Shown here piece after piece: positions 1-14,854 of a stretch of 56,959 nucleotides of DNA. The translations under genes and the position numbers were made by a program. A model generated the notes under the pieces. The model was not told where the DNA came from, ran no database searches, and worked only from the letters and a program-made list of their open reading frames with translations. The stretch is from Zygnema cylindricum (lineage: Eukaryota; Streptophyta; Zygnematophyceae; Zygnematales; Zygnemataceae), in assembly GCA_037447655.1 (NCBI GenBank), contig JBBHKE010003182.1, forward strand, positions 1-56,959. The letters are read 5' to 3'. Each line of letters opens with the position of its first letter. Position 1 is the first letter of the stretch.

Positions 1-330
1 AGATGTATAGATGAGAAAGGAATGGAGAGGGAGAGGGAGGGAGAGGAAGGGTGGGAGGGAGATGTATACATGAGAAAGGAATAGAGCGGGAGAGGGAGAG
101 AGGGGGGAAGGGAGAGAGGGAAAGAGGGAGGGAGGGAGATGTTCCTAAGAAATGGAGAAAGAGGGAAGGACGTGATGCATTCAAGGCAGCTGACCAGAGG
201 GAGACACCAGATGCATTTTGAATTGCTCGCGGGCGGTCAGAAGAGGGAGAGAGGGAGAGAATGAGAGAGGGAGTGAGGGAGGGAGGGAGGGCGAGAGAGA
301 GGGTGGGAGGCTGGGAGAGAGGGAGAGAGG
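1..330. repeat. Purine-rich (GAGAGGGA-like) low-complexity tract
   Basis: The plus strand is almost wholly G and A, built from imperfect GAGAGGGA and GGGAGGGA units, with short breaks such as 'gatgtatacatgagaaagga' that recur at about 60-bp spacing near positions 1, 61 and 340. It lies inside the third intron or beyond of the minus-strand carrier gene, where it reads as a pyrimidine tract. Open frames across it (serine/proline/leucine-rich on the minus strand) are repeat artefacts. Confidence 0.8.
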
Positions 331-539
331 GGTGTAGAGATGTATCCATGAGAAAGGAAGTATCCAAAGAGGGAGGGAGATGATGAATTCACGAAAGCTG
401 GCGAGAAGGAGAGACACCCGATGCATTCTGAATTGTTGAGACGGGAACAGAAATAGAAAATTGGAATAAAAAACTGAAAACTGAAATGAAAAACGAACCG
501 AAACAGAAAACTGAAAATAAAAACGTCGACAAATGTCAC

Positions 540-3994
<3,455 letters not shown>

Positions 3995-3999
3995 TTGTC

Positions 4000-4687
4000 A
4001 CTTCTGCCCGACGGGCTGCAGATGACACGCAGCACGAAACGAAAACTCTTGCCAGCTGGCAAGCTGACAAAGCCTAAGTGCCAAACCCGTGAAAAACAAA
4101 ATAAAAAGCCAGCAAAGGCGAAAGGATGGTGTTGTGTATGGGGACAAAAACTATCGCGATAAACCCGATACCCGATACCCAATACCGATAATTATCGGTT
4201 ATCGAACGGTGAGGGGTCCCGGTATATCGCTCCGGAACCAACACATTTTTTATCGCCGATAAGTGTTATATATATAGTATACTGTATCATAGTACTTTAT
4301 CCTGTAAGGCCTCTAAGGGAAGAATTCCATTAGACGAAAAGTGGGGTTAATTATTGGACACCGTACGTTTTCGCATATCGCCGTACAGAGCCGTACCTTA
4401 AAATTTTTCTGTCAGATGAAATATCGTTACTGGAAAGCTGTCGGGAGGCTCCAATGATGTAGGCGTAATTCCTGGCCGTTGGATGTTCCACATTTTCAGA
4501 TCCGCGAAGCAATCGCGCCCATCATACAGTGTGAAGATACTCTCCTCGCGAGTAGAGTTGCTCGATACTGGTCGTGTACCATTGGTACACGTGAAAATGC
4601 AAAAAAAATATCCGCTTTGAACAAGCGATCACAGGTGTACACGTCGTACATGCCATGTGCCTACGTCGTACAAGCCATGTGCCGCCT
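4000..4687. other. Upstream flank of the carrier gene; no gene seen
   Basis: This is the putative promoter side of the minus-strand carrier gene. At 4150-4270 it holds clustered 'cgata/tatcg' words ('acccgatacccgatacc', 'ataattatcggttatcg'), similar in style to the ends of the hAT-like MITE at 40657-41034, so it may be a decayed relative. The block 'taagggaagaattccatta' near 4316-4334 is roughly complementary to 5052-5080. At 4640-4680 the phrase 'acgtcgtacatgccatgtgc' is nearly repeated. No convincing TATA box or open frame was found. Confidence 0.4.
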
Positions 4688-6205
4688 GCCACGCTGGATG
4701 CAGGTGAGCCCAAAATATCCTCGCACGCTCCGTCTGACATCCACCGACATTCAAAGTTTGCCGCGACCTTCTTGCCGCGTCTTTTTGCCATTCCGTTTCG
4801 AAATTTTGATTTCCACTTTCAAAATCAAAATCTGGGTGCAAACATTATGTACGAATCATTAACTACCTCAGGTCGTACAGATATTTCGTTCAGACTTTTC
4901 GTTTGTAGATTTTCTTAAGATTTTCAAAATCTGGACTTTAACCTATGTGGTGCCAATCATAATTGTGGAAGGCTTGCTACTGGCCCGACAAAATGGAACA
5001 GTCTTCAGTAAACGCTGCCAGTAGACTTGTCCGTACATTTACTGGGGCCGCCTAATGGAATTCTACCCTAAGGCTCTAAGGGTACGGCCCCATGTAGTTG
5101 TAACTTAGCGTACTTACTTTGGATTTTAGCGCGGATCCGGCGGACCCGGATTTCAAGTGTCTCGATGTATTCTCTCGAGATTGTTACTTAAGTTTGTGAC
5201 GACTGTATACGTCAACAATACCCGTGACGGTTGTCACCGTGTACAATTTGTCTTTGCCGCATCGTATTTTTTCAAAAAAAATTGAACCGTCACAAGACAC
5301 ATCGTAATTTTTGAAACGATTTGGTATGTCGCATGTCATTGCGTGACATTGTAGACGTACAACATTGCAGCCGTGGCTGTACGACATGCCTTTGCGTAAA
5401 CCTCGCCTGTCCGGCCGCCATGACTTCGCAGATTTTTCACCTTCGCAAATTTTTCAACTTTGCGTGAAATCACACTGCAGCATCGAGACCCCTGCAAAAA
5501 AAAAAACCGTACACAGTACTATCGGACAAAACCCAACAGCCCTGTATTTTTTTTTTCGTCAAAAAATTTTGAAAAAGTTTCACACGTGAAAATTTGTTTT
5601 CCTAATGGTGTAAACAGATTTTACTTAGCTTAAAACACATTGCCGATGTATTTTATGATAAGTTTGACGATGACGTGACAGTAGGTCGAAAAAACGCAAA
5701 ACGACAAATTTTCGTACATCCTAAGTTAGAGAATGACGCAAATTGTACTCTACAAAATTGCAATTGCTTCATGCGGTTGCAGCTTAGGCAGTACGGCGCT
5801 AAGTTATAAAGGAAAACGACATAAAATAACCTAAACTTAGCCACATGGGGCCGCACCCTAATCCATTACGCGGTCCCAGTAAACATGCGAAGACGTCTCT
5901 TTGTAGTGTTTACTGGCACTGTTATGTCGTGCCAGTAAACAACGTTTCTCAATTATGATTGGCGCCACGTAGGTTAGAGTCCCGATTTTTAAAATCTTAA
6001 AAAAATCTTCAAACGGAAAGTCAGAACAAAATATCTGTACCAGTGGAGGTAGTAACTGATTCTTACGAAAAGTTTGTGGCCAAATTTTGATTTTTAAAAT
6101 GGAAATCAAAATTTCAAAATGGAATGGCAAAAAGACGCGGCAAACTTTGAAGGTCGGTGGATGTCAGTGCGAGGATATTTTCGGTTGACCTTCATCCAGC
6201 GTGGC
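4688..6205. mobile_element. Foldback-type element with about 400-bp inverted arms
   Basis: The left arm (4688 to about 5107) and right arm (about 5831 to 6205) are imperfect inverted repeats along their whole length. Both outer ends read 'gccacgctggatg'. Both arms then share, in order, 'aaaatatcctcgcac', 'gacatccaccgac', 'tcaaagtttgccgcg', 'tctttttgccattcc', 'gtacagatatt', 'gccaatcataattg' and 'cggccccatgt'. The arms differ by scattered substitutions and indels (one of about 14 bp near 5060-5080). The loop of about 720 bp (5108-5830) has no recognisable transposase. It could be a non-autonomous foldback or MITE, or two copies of one element in opposite orientation. The inner arm ends ('gggtacggccccatgt') resemble hAT-style termini. 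The Copia LTR begins only 6 bp beyond the right end. Confidence 0.75.
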
Positions 6206-6211
6206 ATAAGG

Positions 6212-6714
6212 TGTTAAGTGGTCATTTAGTGTCGGTTATCTTTTTCTTCTCTTTTGGTCTCGTCCGTACTTGTCATTTAATGCGTCGGTCCCCTTATGCC
6301 GCCCTACGTACAAATCCTATGGGCGACGGTCCATATTTGTCCTACGTCTGATTATTTCCCTTTGTTTTGATTCTCTTTTATATTATTATTTGTGTAGCCG
6401 TACTTTTCTTGTCGTTTGACTCTACATCATAACTTCAGGTCTTTATCATTACCGCCCTGAAGTCATTTCCTTAAGAATCTAGACTACATTTATTAGAATC
6501 TAGTCTTACTGTCAATCTTTTATAATATCGAACACATTTATTAGAATCTAGCCAAGGATCCTTTTTGTTACAGCGCACCAAAGAGCGCTTAGACTCCACA
6601 GTAATTAGCACTGTGCATTTTGTATATAAGTGACCTTTTTATTTAATGAAATTATCCCAAATACAAATCAATTTCTCTTTTCAATGCATTGATCTTTCTC
6701 TTGTGTATAATTTC
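6212..6714 (+). repeat. 5' LTR of the Copia element
   Basis: Starts TGTTAAG and is taken to end at 'ataatttca', just before the gag ATG at 6715-6716. It carries a TATA box (tatataag, about 6623-6630) shortly after the conserved block 'agcgcttagactccacag'. It matches the 3' LTR in several blocks ('gtcatttagtgtcggtt', 'gccgccctacgtacaa', 'cacagtaattagcactgtg'). A clear methionine-tRNA primer-binding site was not found, so the right boundary is approximate. Confidence 0.8.
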
Positions 6715-6715
6715 A

Positions 6716-9700
6716 TGGCATCTGCCAATCCACCTCCAATAGGTTATGGGCCCGGCCATGCCACTTCTAATAGCATCCAGTAGTTTGATGGCCAAAACTT
6801 CTATGATTGGTCTTTTTCAACCATGCATTTTTTCAAACACGAAAAGATTTGGGACCACTTTAAAGGAATTTCAAAACCTCCTATTCTTTCCTCTACTGAT
6901 ACACCAGCACAAAAAGCTACCAAAGAGTTGGAAATAGCTACATGGAAACAAAAAGATGAGGATGCACACGCTCGCCTAGTGATGTCACTTACTACCGAGC
7001 GCACTCGTCTTATCCGTGGCGCCTTCTCTTCTGCCGAGGCTTGGAATCGTCTTCAAGCAGCTTACATCCAAACCCGATGGGCCGCCTGTCGAAATAAAAA
7101 ACGAGCTTTTTTTAATTCCATGAAAAAGTCGACGAACTCCATGCAAGATTGGATTAGCACGATCGAATTGTCTGCCGGAAAGTGCACCATGATTGGCGTG
7201 CACCTTTCTAACGAGGACCTCTCCTCTACTCTTTTGGGAGGACTCCCTGAAACCTTTTCCCCCTTCATTTCCTCGTTTGACAATTTGGACCAATCAATTC
7301 CTTTTCACTCCTTGTGTATCAAACTTTTGCATGAAGAGACAAAAATTATTTCTTTTTCCGTAACCAATCCCTCTCATGCAAATGACTTTTTTGCTGACAA
7401 TCAGAAATCTAACACAGGGGGGGTGCAGCGTTTGTTTTGTGCGTATTGCAAAACAAAGGGACATTCCTTTGAAGAATGTTGGAAATTGGCTAGGCGCAAG
7501 GCAGCTGAGGCTTCCAATCCCACTAAAAATGGAGGGGACGCCAAGGTTGCCCAAGCCACCCCACCTGTTCTCCCCACTCCTCCACTCCCTCCACACCCTT
7601 CTTTCCCTCCAAATTTTCCTTTTCCTTACCACTGTTCCCCTTCTCCTTACCTCCCACAATCTCATATCGCCGCAGCGCACTATGCCTCCTCAAACTCAGT
7701 TAACCTCCCTTGGTCGGTTGTTTCCTCCTCCCACTTTCCCTCTAATTTTCCCACTCCAGTAGCTACCCCATCTGTACTCCCTCCTTCACCGGAATTCGGA
7801 TATGGAAATGTGGCTGATCACAACCCATATTCTGTCCCTCAGGATACTCAATTTCCACAAGGGTACGCTTTTTTATCTCAAATCCCTAACGACTGGCTAA
7901 TCGATAGTGGTGCTAGTCATCACCTATCGTTAAGATCCGATTGGTTTACTCACCTTTGTCCTTTATCATCTCCTATGCAGATTCGCTTAGGAGACGACCG
8001 CATTCTATTGGCTACTCATTCTGGCGACGTACATGTCCCTAATGGGCCTGTCCACATTGGCAACGTACTTTTTGTACCCGGTCTAGCTAGAAATTTATTC
8101 TCTGTGAAAGTGGCCACATCTGACGGTTTAAGGGCTAAATTTAACAATGATAGAGTAACGTTTATTGATAGCAAAGACAATAGTACTGTAGGTTTTAGCG
8201 TAGCACAGGATTCTATGTACGTCCTAAAATCTTACAGTACACCAAAATTATTTTCTTTAAATGCTAGCGTTGAAAGTTTTCCACTTTGGCATTTAAGATA
8301 CGGTCATTTGAATGACGATAGCTTGCGTACCTTGCCAAATCTTGTAACCATATTAAATTCATTTTCTAACAAATCTTTGGATTTTTGTCATGGTTGCGTC
8401 ACGGAATCGCGCGTCACTTAACAGCGCCTCGTATGCCCCTACAAAACGGCGTCGCAGAAAGGTACAATCGCACATTACATGACATGTCACGTTCAATGCT
8501 TTACTTTTCAAATTTGCCTTACGAATTTTGGGCAGAGGCTGTCGTTTGCGCCAACTACCTACGCAATCTTTGTCCTACTAACGCTTTACCCAAATCTACT
8601 CCAATGGAAGCGTGGTCCTCTATCAAACCAGATATTCGCCACCTTCGAATATTTGGATGTGAGGCGTGGTACAAAGATCTCCTCCAATCGGATGGGAAAT
8701 TGGGCGCTCGCGCATTTCGCGGCATTTTCGTTGGGTACGCTCCAAATTCCAAAGCGTACCGTATTTGGAGTCCTTCTCAAAATCGCGTCATTACCACTAG
8801 GGAAGTAATTTTCAACGAAACGCCACTCCTTCAAACTTTGTCACGCTCGCCCTTTCCCTCTCCTCTTCCCCCATTATCTGAATTTCCTTCTCTCACCCTC
8901 CATGACCCTCTTCCTCCAACCCCCCCCCCCCCCACTCTCCTCAACCATATGACCTCACCTACCTTACACCCACCCCCCCCTCTAACTTCAGTCGGCCAAC
9001 TCTTCCTCCTCCTCAATTTTTTCCCTCCGAATCTTCAAATTCCTCTCCTCCATCTTCCCAAAACCCCCTTGCTTTCCCGGCTGCTCCCATCACTTCTGCC
9101 AGTCAATCACTCGCCCTTCCTCTCCACCCTGTCACAAATTCGGACGATACTACCCCCTCTCTCCCTCCTTCCCAAGATGATCCTCTTTTTGACCATCTTT
9201 CTCCGCAACTTTTTCCCACTAGCCTCTTCCTAGGCCTTTGCCTCTTCTTGAGACTTTCCTTCCTCCTGAGCCTGATTCTTCCACTCTTCCTAAGCCCTCT
9301 CTTTTACCTCACCGAAACCCTTCACGCCCTAGAGTCCCCCCCTCTTGGCTTATTACCTCCATTGGCCATGCCTCTCTTGCTCATGCATACTCGGCTGGGG
9401 CCTCTGCCTCTCTTATTTCAGCCCCTCTCTCTCAAAACTGCCCTAAGACGTCCTGAGGCCTCCCTTTGGAAGACCGTCGCTGACGCCGAATTTAATACCA
9501 AAATTTCTAATAAAACATGGAATCTTGTTCCCCTTCCCCAAGGGAGGAAGGCGATCGGCTCAAAATGGGTCTTCCGTGTAAAACAAAAAGCGGATGGATC
9601 CGTGGACAAATCCAACGCTTGCTTGGTGGCAAAGGGCTTTTCCCAAATCGAAGGTATAGATTTCACGAAAAACTTTGCTCCAGTTGCACGATTGACTTCT

Positions 9701-11026
9701 TTACGCACCTTACTTGCTTTAGCTGCTGAACATGATTTACATGTTTATCAGATGGATGTTAAGAATGCTTTTCTAAATGGTATTTTAACTGTAGACATTT
9801 ACATGCATCAGCCTGAAGGCTATATTTCCCCTAGATATGAACATTCGGTTTGTCATCTCGTTAAAAAAATCTATGGCTTGAAATAATCCCCCCGTGTATG
9901 GAACCATACCATAGATGTTATTATAAGGAAAGAAAGATTTACCCGAATTGATGCCGATTTTAGCATTTACTCTCGTGGCTCTGGCTCTTTCTTGATCATT
10001 GTTGTCATGTTTGTCGATGATCTCCTTCTTGTTGGTCCTTCTCTCCCTGTAATCTCTCATGTCAATTCTCTCGTTCACACCCATTTTGACACGGTCGATC
10101 TAAGTGAACTTACATATTATTTAAGCATTCAAGTTTCTCGTAACCGCTCGGCTCGCACCCTCTCTCTTTCTCAAGAGACCTTTATCTCTGATCATTTAGA
10201 ACGCTTTGGCATGGCAGAATGCTCCTCCCTTTCCACTCTTTTAGATGCGAATGCCCCTCTCCTCCCTTCCAGTGACTCCTTTCTCTCCCCCTCCCTCCAT
10301 GTTATTTACCGCTCGATGGTCGGGGCCCTTATGAACGCGATGCGGGCCACCCGCCCTGACACTGCCACAACTGTCACAAAACTCAGTCAATTCCTCCAAC
10401 GTCCTTCTCTTGATCATCTTGCCGTAGCCAAACGTAATTTTTGTTATCTACAAGGCACTATAACTCTTTGTCTCATTTATTCTTCCTCTGGCTCTAGTGC
10501 TCTTATCGGTTTTGTTGATTCAAATTCGACACAAGATGAGCTTTCCCGCCGTTCCACCACTGGCTCGTGCTTCTTTTTGGGCAATGGTCTTATCTCTATG
10601 TCATGTAGAAAGCAACCTACTACGACATGCTCTAGCAGTGAGGCAAAATATATGGCCGGTTGTCATGCCGCCAAGGAAGCTGTGTGGCTTCAGACTCTGC
10701 TTTCCAATCTTGGATTCCCCCCTTTAGCCCCTAGTCCTATTTTTTCCTATTCCCAAGGAGCCCTTGCTTTGATCCGCAATCCTGGTCACCACAAGAGGAC
10801 GAAGCACATCGACATGCAGTATCATTACTATTGGGAGCGGGTCGAAGATGGCACTCTCCAGTTTCTTTATGTCAAATCCGTCGACCAAGTGGTTGATTAT
10901 CTCACCAAGGCTCTTCATCACCCTCACTTTGAGCAGCAGCGCCTCTCCTCTGGTCTTTGTCTTCCTTTTCCTCCTGGATATATTTCCTTTGTTTTCATCT
11001 CAATCTACTTTCTAGTTTTTGCTTGA
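6716..11026 (+). pseudogene. Copia gag-pol polyprotein, disabled
   Basis: The gag frame opens at 6716 but meets TAG at 6782. The frame then runs open from about 6785 to 8421. The gag zinc knuckle (C-x2-C-x4-H-x4-C) is at 7438-7479. The protease site D-S-G-A is at 7903. The H-H and first C-x2-C of the integrase zinc-binding domain are near 8287-8397. The frame then jumps at about 8390-8400 to the integrase segment holding the last catalytic Glu (QNGVAERYNR, about 8440-8475). The two catalytic Asp residues and roughly 100 residues are missing, so this is an internal deletion as well as a frameshift. The integrase C-terminal part reaches about 8830. A proline-rich frameshifted linker precedes reverse transcriptase (about 9450-9886), which ends at TAA 9884-9886 where the family has a Gln codon. 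Reverse transcriptase resumes after it, with the catalytic FVDD box at 10010-10021. RNase H follows (DSNSTQDE near 10519; STTG near 10555) to the stop at 11024. Confidence 0.9.
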
Positions 11027-11033
11027 ATGGGGG
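11025..11033 (+). other. Polypurine tract next to the 3' LTR
   Basis: 'gaatggggg' directly abuts the TGTTAAG that begins the 3' LTR. This is the usual position and composition of the plus-strand primer of Copia elements, and it fixes the 3' LTR start at 11034. Confidence 0.8.
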
Positions 11034-11594
11034 TGTTAAGGGTCATTTAGTGTCGGTTGACTTAATGTCATTTTTGGTACCGTCTGTACTTTTCATTTGA
11101 TGTGACGGTCCACTCTTGCCGCCCTACGTACAAGTCTTTTGGGCGACTATCTTTTGCTCATGTCCGCACTTATCATTACATGTGTCGTACTTATCATTAC
11201 ATGCGTTGGTCTTGTCTTGTCCTTACGTAGAAGTCCTTTGAGGGTCGGTCCAGTCTTGTCACTTGACTTTACGTCGTTACTTTATTTCTTAATTATTTTT
11301 TGTACATTGCCGCCCTAAAGTCAATTCTTTAGACTTTAGACTACATATAGTAGAATGTTGACTACATATAGTAGAATCTAGTCGTAACGTCAATTAGGTA
11401 AAGTCACGAACACATTAATTAGAATCTAGACTAGGATTCTTCTTGTTACAGCGCACCATAGAGCGGTTAGACTCCACAGTAATTAGCACTGTGTATTTTG
11501 TATATAAGTGACTCTTCTCACTTAATGAAATCATACCAAATACAAATCAATTTCTCTCTCTAATGCATTAGACTTTCTTTTGTGTACAATTTCA
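11034..11594 (+). repeat. 3' LTR of the Copia element
   Basis: About 561 bp, longer than the 5' LTR. It begins TGTTAAG and has a TATA box (tatataag) at about 11501-11508, and it ends 'acaatttca'. It contains a short internal duplication ('gactacatatagtagaat' twice, about 11339-11375) not present in the 5' LTR. The sequence just past its end is not flank but the beginning of another gag. Confidence 0.85.
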
Positions 11595-11645
11595 TGGCTT
11601 CCGCTAATCCACCTCAAATACACAGTGGCACTCAAAGCATTTACA
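11595..11645 (+). pseudogene. Start of a second Copia gag, truncated
   Basis: Directly after the 3' LTR the sequence reads ATGGCTTCCGCTAATCCACC, encoding MASANPP and continuing for about ten more codons that parallel the gag start at 6716 (MASANPP). Homology then stops near 11645. The two starts share codons but differ at synonymous sites, so this is a diverged copy. It implies a second element sharing this LTR (from unequal recombination or a neighbouring insertion) that has since lost its body. Confidence 0.65.
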
Positions 11646-11689
11646 TTTCCATTCCTCTTTTTTTTCTGCCATGAAGTTTGTATAAAGGT

Positions 11690-11990
11690 AAATGTGTGAG
11701 AGAGGGAGGGAGCGAGCGTCCAATTGTCTCAATCATTTCTTGTTTTGTCTTCTCACTCCCTCCATCCTCCCTCCCTGTATCCTCATCCCTCCATTATCCC
11801 TCCCTCGCCCCCCCTCCCCCCCTCTTCTCCTCCCTCCCTCCCTCCCCCCCCTCCCTCCCTCATCTACCTCTTTCCTTACCTTTTGACGTGCCTTCCTTAG
11901 CCACACTATCCCTCCCTCACTCTCTCTCTCCCCTCCCTCCTCTCCCTCCCCTCCCTCTCCTCCTTTTCCTCCCTCCCCTTCTCTTAAAAG
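11690..11990. repeat. Pyrimidine-rich (CCCTCC-type) low-complexity tract
   Basis: A short purine-rich start ('gagagagggagggagcgagc') is followed by about 240 bp of CCTCCC/CTCC units. Serine/proline/leucine-rich and glycine/glutamate-rich open frames on both strands are by-products of the repeat. No gene is supported between the Copia element and the MITE pair at 12171. Confidence 0.85.
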
Positions 11991-12170
11991 TTCGCTGTAT
12001 CGGCGTAGTGCCGCAGCTAGAACCCGCTGCATCGGTTGTATATCGGTTGTGACAAATTGGACCGCATCTGCTCGCCTAGGCCGGCACAGCGGGCGGTTAA
12101 ATTTTGTAAATTTTGGCAACCCAATTGTGTATATCTTTCGATATTTTCTCGTCACATCTCCAGTACAGTA

Positions 12171-12388
12171 CACCGTGAATCGCTATTTGTGTTAATGTTT
12201 TTTTCTTCTCTTAAAACATCTTTTCTTCTTACACACTTGTCGGACTGTGGATCTGACGGTTGTGATTGATTGATAAAATTTTCAGCTTTATATTGGCGGT
12301 TTCAGATTGGAAATCTGACAAGTGTACACGTAGAATAGATGTTTTAAGTGGCAAAAAAAAACATTAACTCTAATAGCGATTCATGGTG
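12171..12388. mobile_element. TA-flanked MITE, copy 1a (short form)
   Basis: Terminal inverted repeats of about 36 bp: the left begins CACCGTGAATCGCTATT and the right is the complement of CACCATGAATCGCTATT, both followed by a gtgttaatgttttttt-like run. It is flanked by TA on both sides (12169-12170 and 12389-12390). TA target duplication with no transposase points to a Tc1/mariner-type (Stowaway-like) non-autonomous element. Related copies are at 12391, 20914 and 31664. Confidence 0.8.
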
Positions 12389-12390
12389 TA

Positions 12391-13001
12391 CAGCGCGAAT
12401 TGTAATTAGAGTAGAGAGAAATTACAGTAAAAAACAAAAAATACAATTAGAGTTAGGAACGCTAATTTGTGTGATAGAACTTTTTTACAGAGGAAGTTTA
12501 CTCTAATTTATTTAATTACTTTATAATTTGTTATGTCGGCGTTAGTTATCCGCGATGTAATTATGAACACTAAATTACGTAGGCGTACAAAACCTGTCAG
12601 TCCGTATAGTTTGACGGCATTATGATGCTATTACTATTTGTCGTGCTGAATGTCAGTTAATGTTCACACTGACCACGATGCTGTTGACGGATGAGAGTTA
12701 TGCGAACGGCTATGTTTCGATGTAATTGATTTGTTTGTTTAGTGTGATTTCACGTGCAAGCGCGATTCTATTAACTTATTATTTGTACCTTTTTACTTAT
12801 AAAATTACAATTTGCACGGTCTGACGTCGGCCGTACTCCACACTATTTAAAACGAACCTATATAATAATTTTTTACGCTAATTTAACCTTACCTTAAATA
12901 GTATAATGAAAAATTTAGAATCATTACTCTATTTAATGTTATAGAGTCGAAATTTAGGGCGACCGAATTAGCGTTATTTACTCTACTTACGATTCGCGGT
13001 G
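12391..13001. mobile_element. TA-flanked MITE, copy 1b (long form), abutting copy 1a
   Basis: The left end (cagcgcgaattgtaattaga) shares the TA at 12389-12390 with copy 1a. The right end is the complement of caccgcgaatcgtaagtaga. The right flank reads TT, a mutated TA. Interior blocks match copy 2 at 20914: 'ctgacgtcggccgta' against 'atgacatcgaccgta', and the 'aatgaaaaatttagaatcat' region. This looks like a 611-bp version from which the roughly 200-bp copies 1a and 3 derive by deletion. Confidence 0.7.
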
Positions 13002-14851
13002 TTGTAGCAGTTTTAAAAGTTGCGATACGCTTACTTCATTGTATGTTACGGTGTTACCGTATGTGGATTTGATATTGTGCGCAAATTCCGAATTGTAACG
13101 TCGGTCTGACACTTTACGGCCGAATCTGAACGTTGAAAACTGCGGATAAGCGGTCAGAGATGTCCTGTCATTGATAATGGCCAAAGAGGGAGTTGATCTT
13201 GGGAATGGCCTAATGAATAAGTTGATCCAACGGTTAATCTGAACCGACAAAGCACTGAAACTTCGTGAGTTTTGTTTTCTGGAAATTCATTGCAAAATCG
13301 CAAATTGACAAATTTGTACGATGGCAGGAAATTTGCGTACGGTATGTCGTAGAGGTTACATCTGCGGAATCATATCCACCTTATGGGTACGGCAAATGAC
13401 CCCTATCGAGTATCGATTATAAAGCCGTCGAGAACTTCGCCGCAAAATGCGGACTGCATTAACGTCTCTCTGTTTCATGCCAACGTTCGGATTCGGCGGT
13501 GCGTCAGATCGTCCGGGATCGTAGGCTCCGTCACACTGCCAAATTTGAATGCAAAATATCAAAACGAGCAAACGACAATTTATATAATAAAACACGGTTT
13601 ACAACTCTCACAAATGTACTTTTGATATTTGTACATTTTTATTCTTTTAGCGTAGATTATAATTGTTTTTTCTACTATATTGAACACTAAATAATGTTCA
13701 AGTTCTTAATAGTGTTTTACACTGCTGTACTGTAGTTCCTGTAATTCATTCTTGTTTGATTTCATATTCGAATATCCTATAACGGATGTGGACAGAAATC
13801 GAGTGGTCCCATGAGTGGTCCACGCTTGTAGCCGTGTCCTACGCTCCCTACCGTAGTCAACCTCTGCTCGGCTAGAAAGCTTGTACTTTTTCTGGCTACG
13901 TGGCGGTACATAAATGGTAGAATTTAAAAATAGCCAAACATGTGCGAGAGTCGGCGCGGATGTAGGCCTTTTAACTTTTGTGATGAAAAGAAACTGCGTC
14001 CTAAACTGCGGAGGACCTCCCCTTTATGATAATTACTGAACTGAAATACTTGTCTAAACGTTCAATTGTCCAGGTTCCAACGGTTTGCTTTAAAAAATTC
14101 TCAACCAATGAAAGCTTTATTTTTTCATTTCCTAAAAGACAATTGAAAGTTTTTCACTTGTGGGCGTGTGCTTCATAAAATTTTCAACCACTAAAAATAT
14201 AATCATACTTAAAACATTCAATTCTCATTTCTTTGCCGTACCCCGATTCAAATTGCGCGGTTCTTTCTCATTTACAATTTTTTTCCGTACCGAGATTTTT
14301 GTGCCGTTTAGTAGATTTGTTTTGGAATTGATCAGCCAATGGGAGCCTCATATTCGACAGACAATTAAAAATTTTCCACATATGTGAGAACATCCAGAAA
14401 CTAAAACAAAAGAACAGATGGTATATTTTGATTCGTTTTTTTGTGCGGTGCTGTACGGCTGTAATAGAACGTAGACTTTTCCCATTCGTATTTTCGTGCG
14501 ATAATGTACGGCCGTACCATAATTCAAACTTCCAAAGTTCACAAACTCATAATTCAAGTGTGAAAATAACAATGTCCGCCTCAAAAAAATTACCTGCAGT
14601 TTCTGCGTTACAAATATTACAGCTCCGAAGGTTTTTTCTTATAATCTTGTAATTCTTTCTTCCTGTTTATTACTTATTTTTTTGAGGGAAATGGATCGAA
14701 ATGAAGCTCTCCTTTGTCAGATTTTTGTTCAGAATATGCAGGTTTAGGGAAGTAAGCTTAAGCTACAGCAGATACTGAATTTAGTTACTGTTCTATTTCT
14801 CTCCTTTTGTCTGTTTGACTTGACATCGTTTTGTTGGAAGGAAAGGCAACT
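13002..14851. other. Intergenic region upstream of the myosin gene
   Basis: No gene recognised. Short open frames here have no family signature. One weak direct duplication is visible: 'caaccaatgaaagctttatt' with 'acaattgaaagtttttcac' near 14101-14160, and 'cagccaatgggagcctcata' with 'acaattaaaaattttccac' near 14333-14380. It probably contains the myosin promoter, but I cannot place a TATA box or transcription start with confidence. Confidence 0.5.
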
Positions 14852-14854
14852 ATG
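14852..14854 (+). CDS. Candidate first exon end of myosin XI (ATG only)
   Basis: The sequence 'ggcaactATGGTAGGT' offers an ATG followed at once by a GTAGGT donor, phase 0. Joined to the exon at 16559 this gives [16 protein letters not shown], which lines up with the usual start of plant class XI myosins (M-x-x-P-V-N-I..G..VWVED). A start codon split from the rest by an intron is, from memory, common in plant myosin XI genes. The alternative is the in-frame ATG at 16541, but that would read through a good acceptor (tgtttcag). cDNA would decide. Confidence 0.4.

Larger units (their letters stand above)
6212..11594 (+). mobile_element. Decayed Copia (Ty1-type) LTR retrotransposon
   Basis: The order is 5' LTR, gag, protease, integrase, reverse transcriptase, RNase H, polypurine tract, 3' LTR. 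Integrase before reverse transcriptase is diagnostic of Copia (Pseudoviridae-like). Both LTRs begin TGTTAAG and share long blocks, but differ by many substitutions and small indels, so the insertion is old. The coding region has premature stops, frameshifts and a deletion, so the copy is not autonomous. No 5-bp target duplication could be matched outside the LTRs. Confidence 0.92.

Noticed and set aside
4479-4918. Overlapping open frames on both strands
   Set aside because: They lie across and beyond the foldback arm, have no family signature, and are matched by equally open nonsense frames in the other arm.
11678-12173. Ser/Pro-rich plus-strand and Gly/Glu/Arg-rich minus-strand frames
   Set aside because: Products of the CCTCCC tract.
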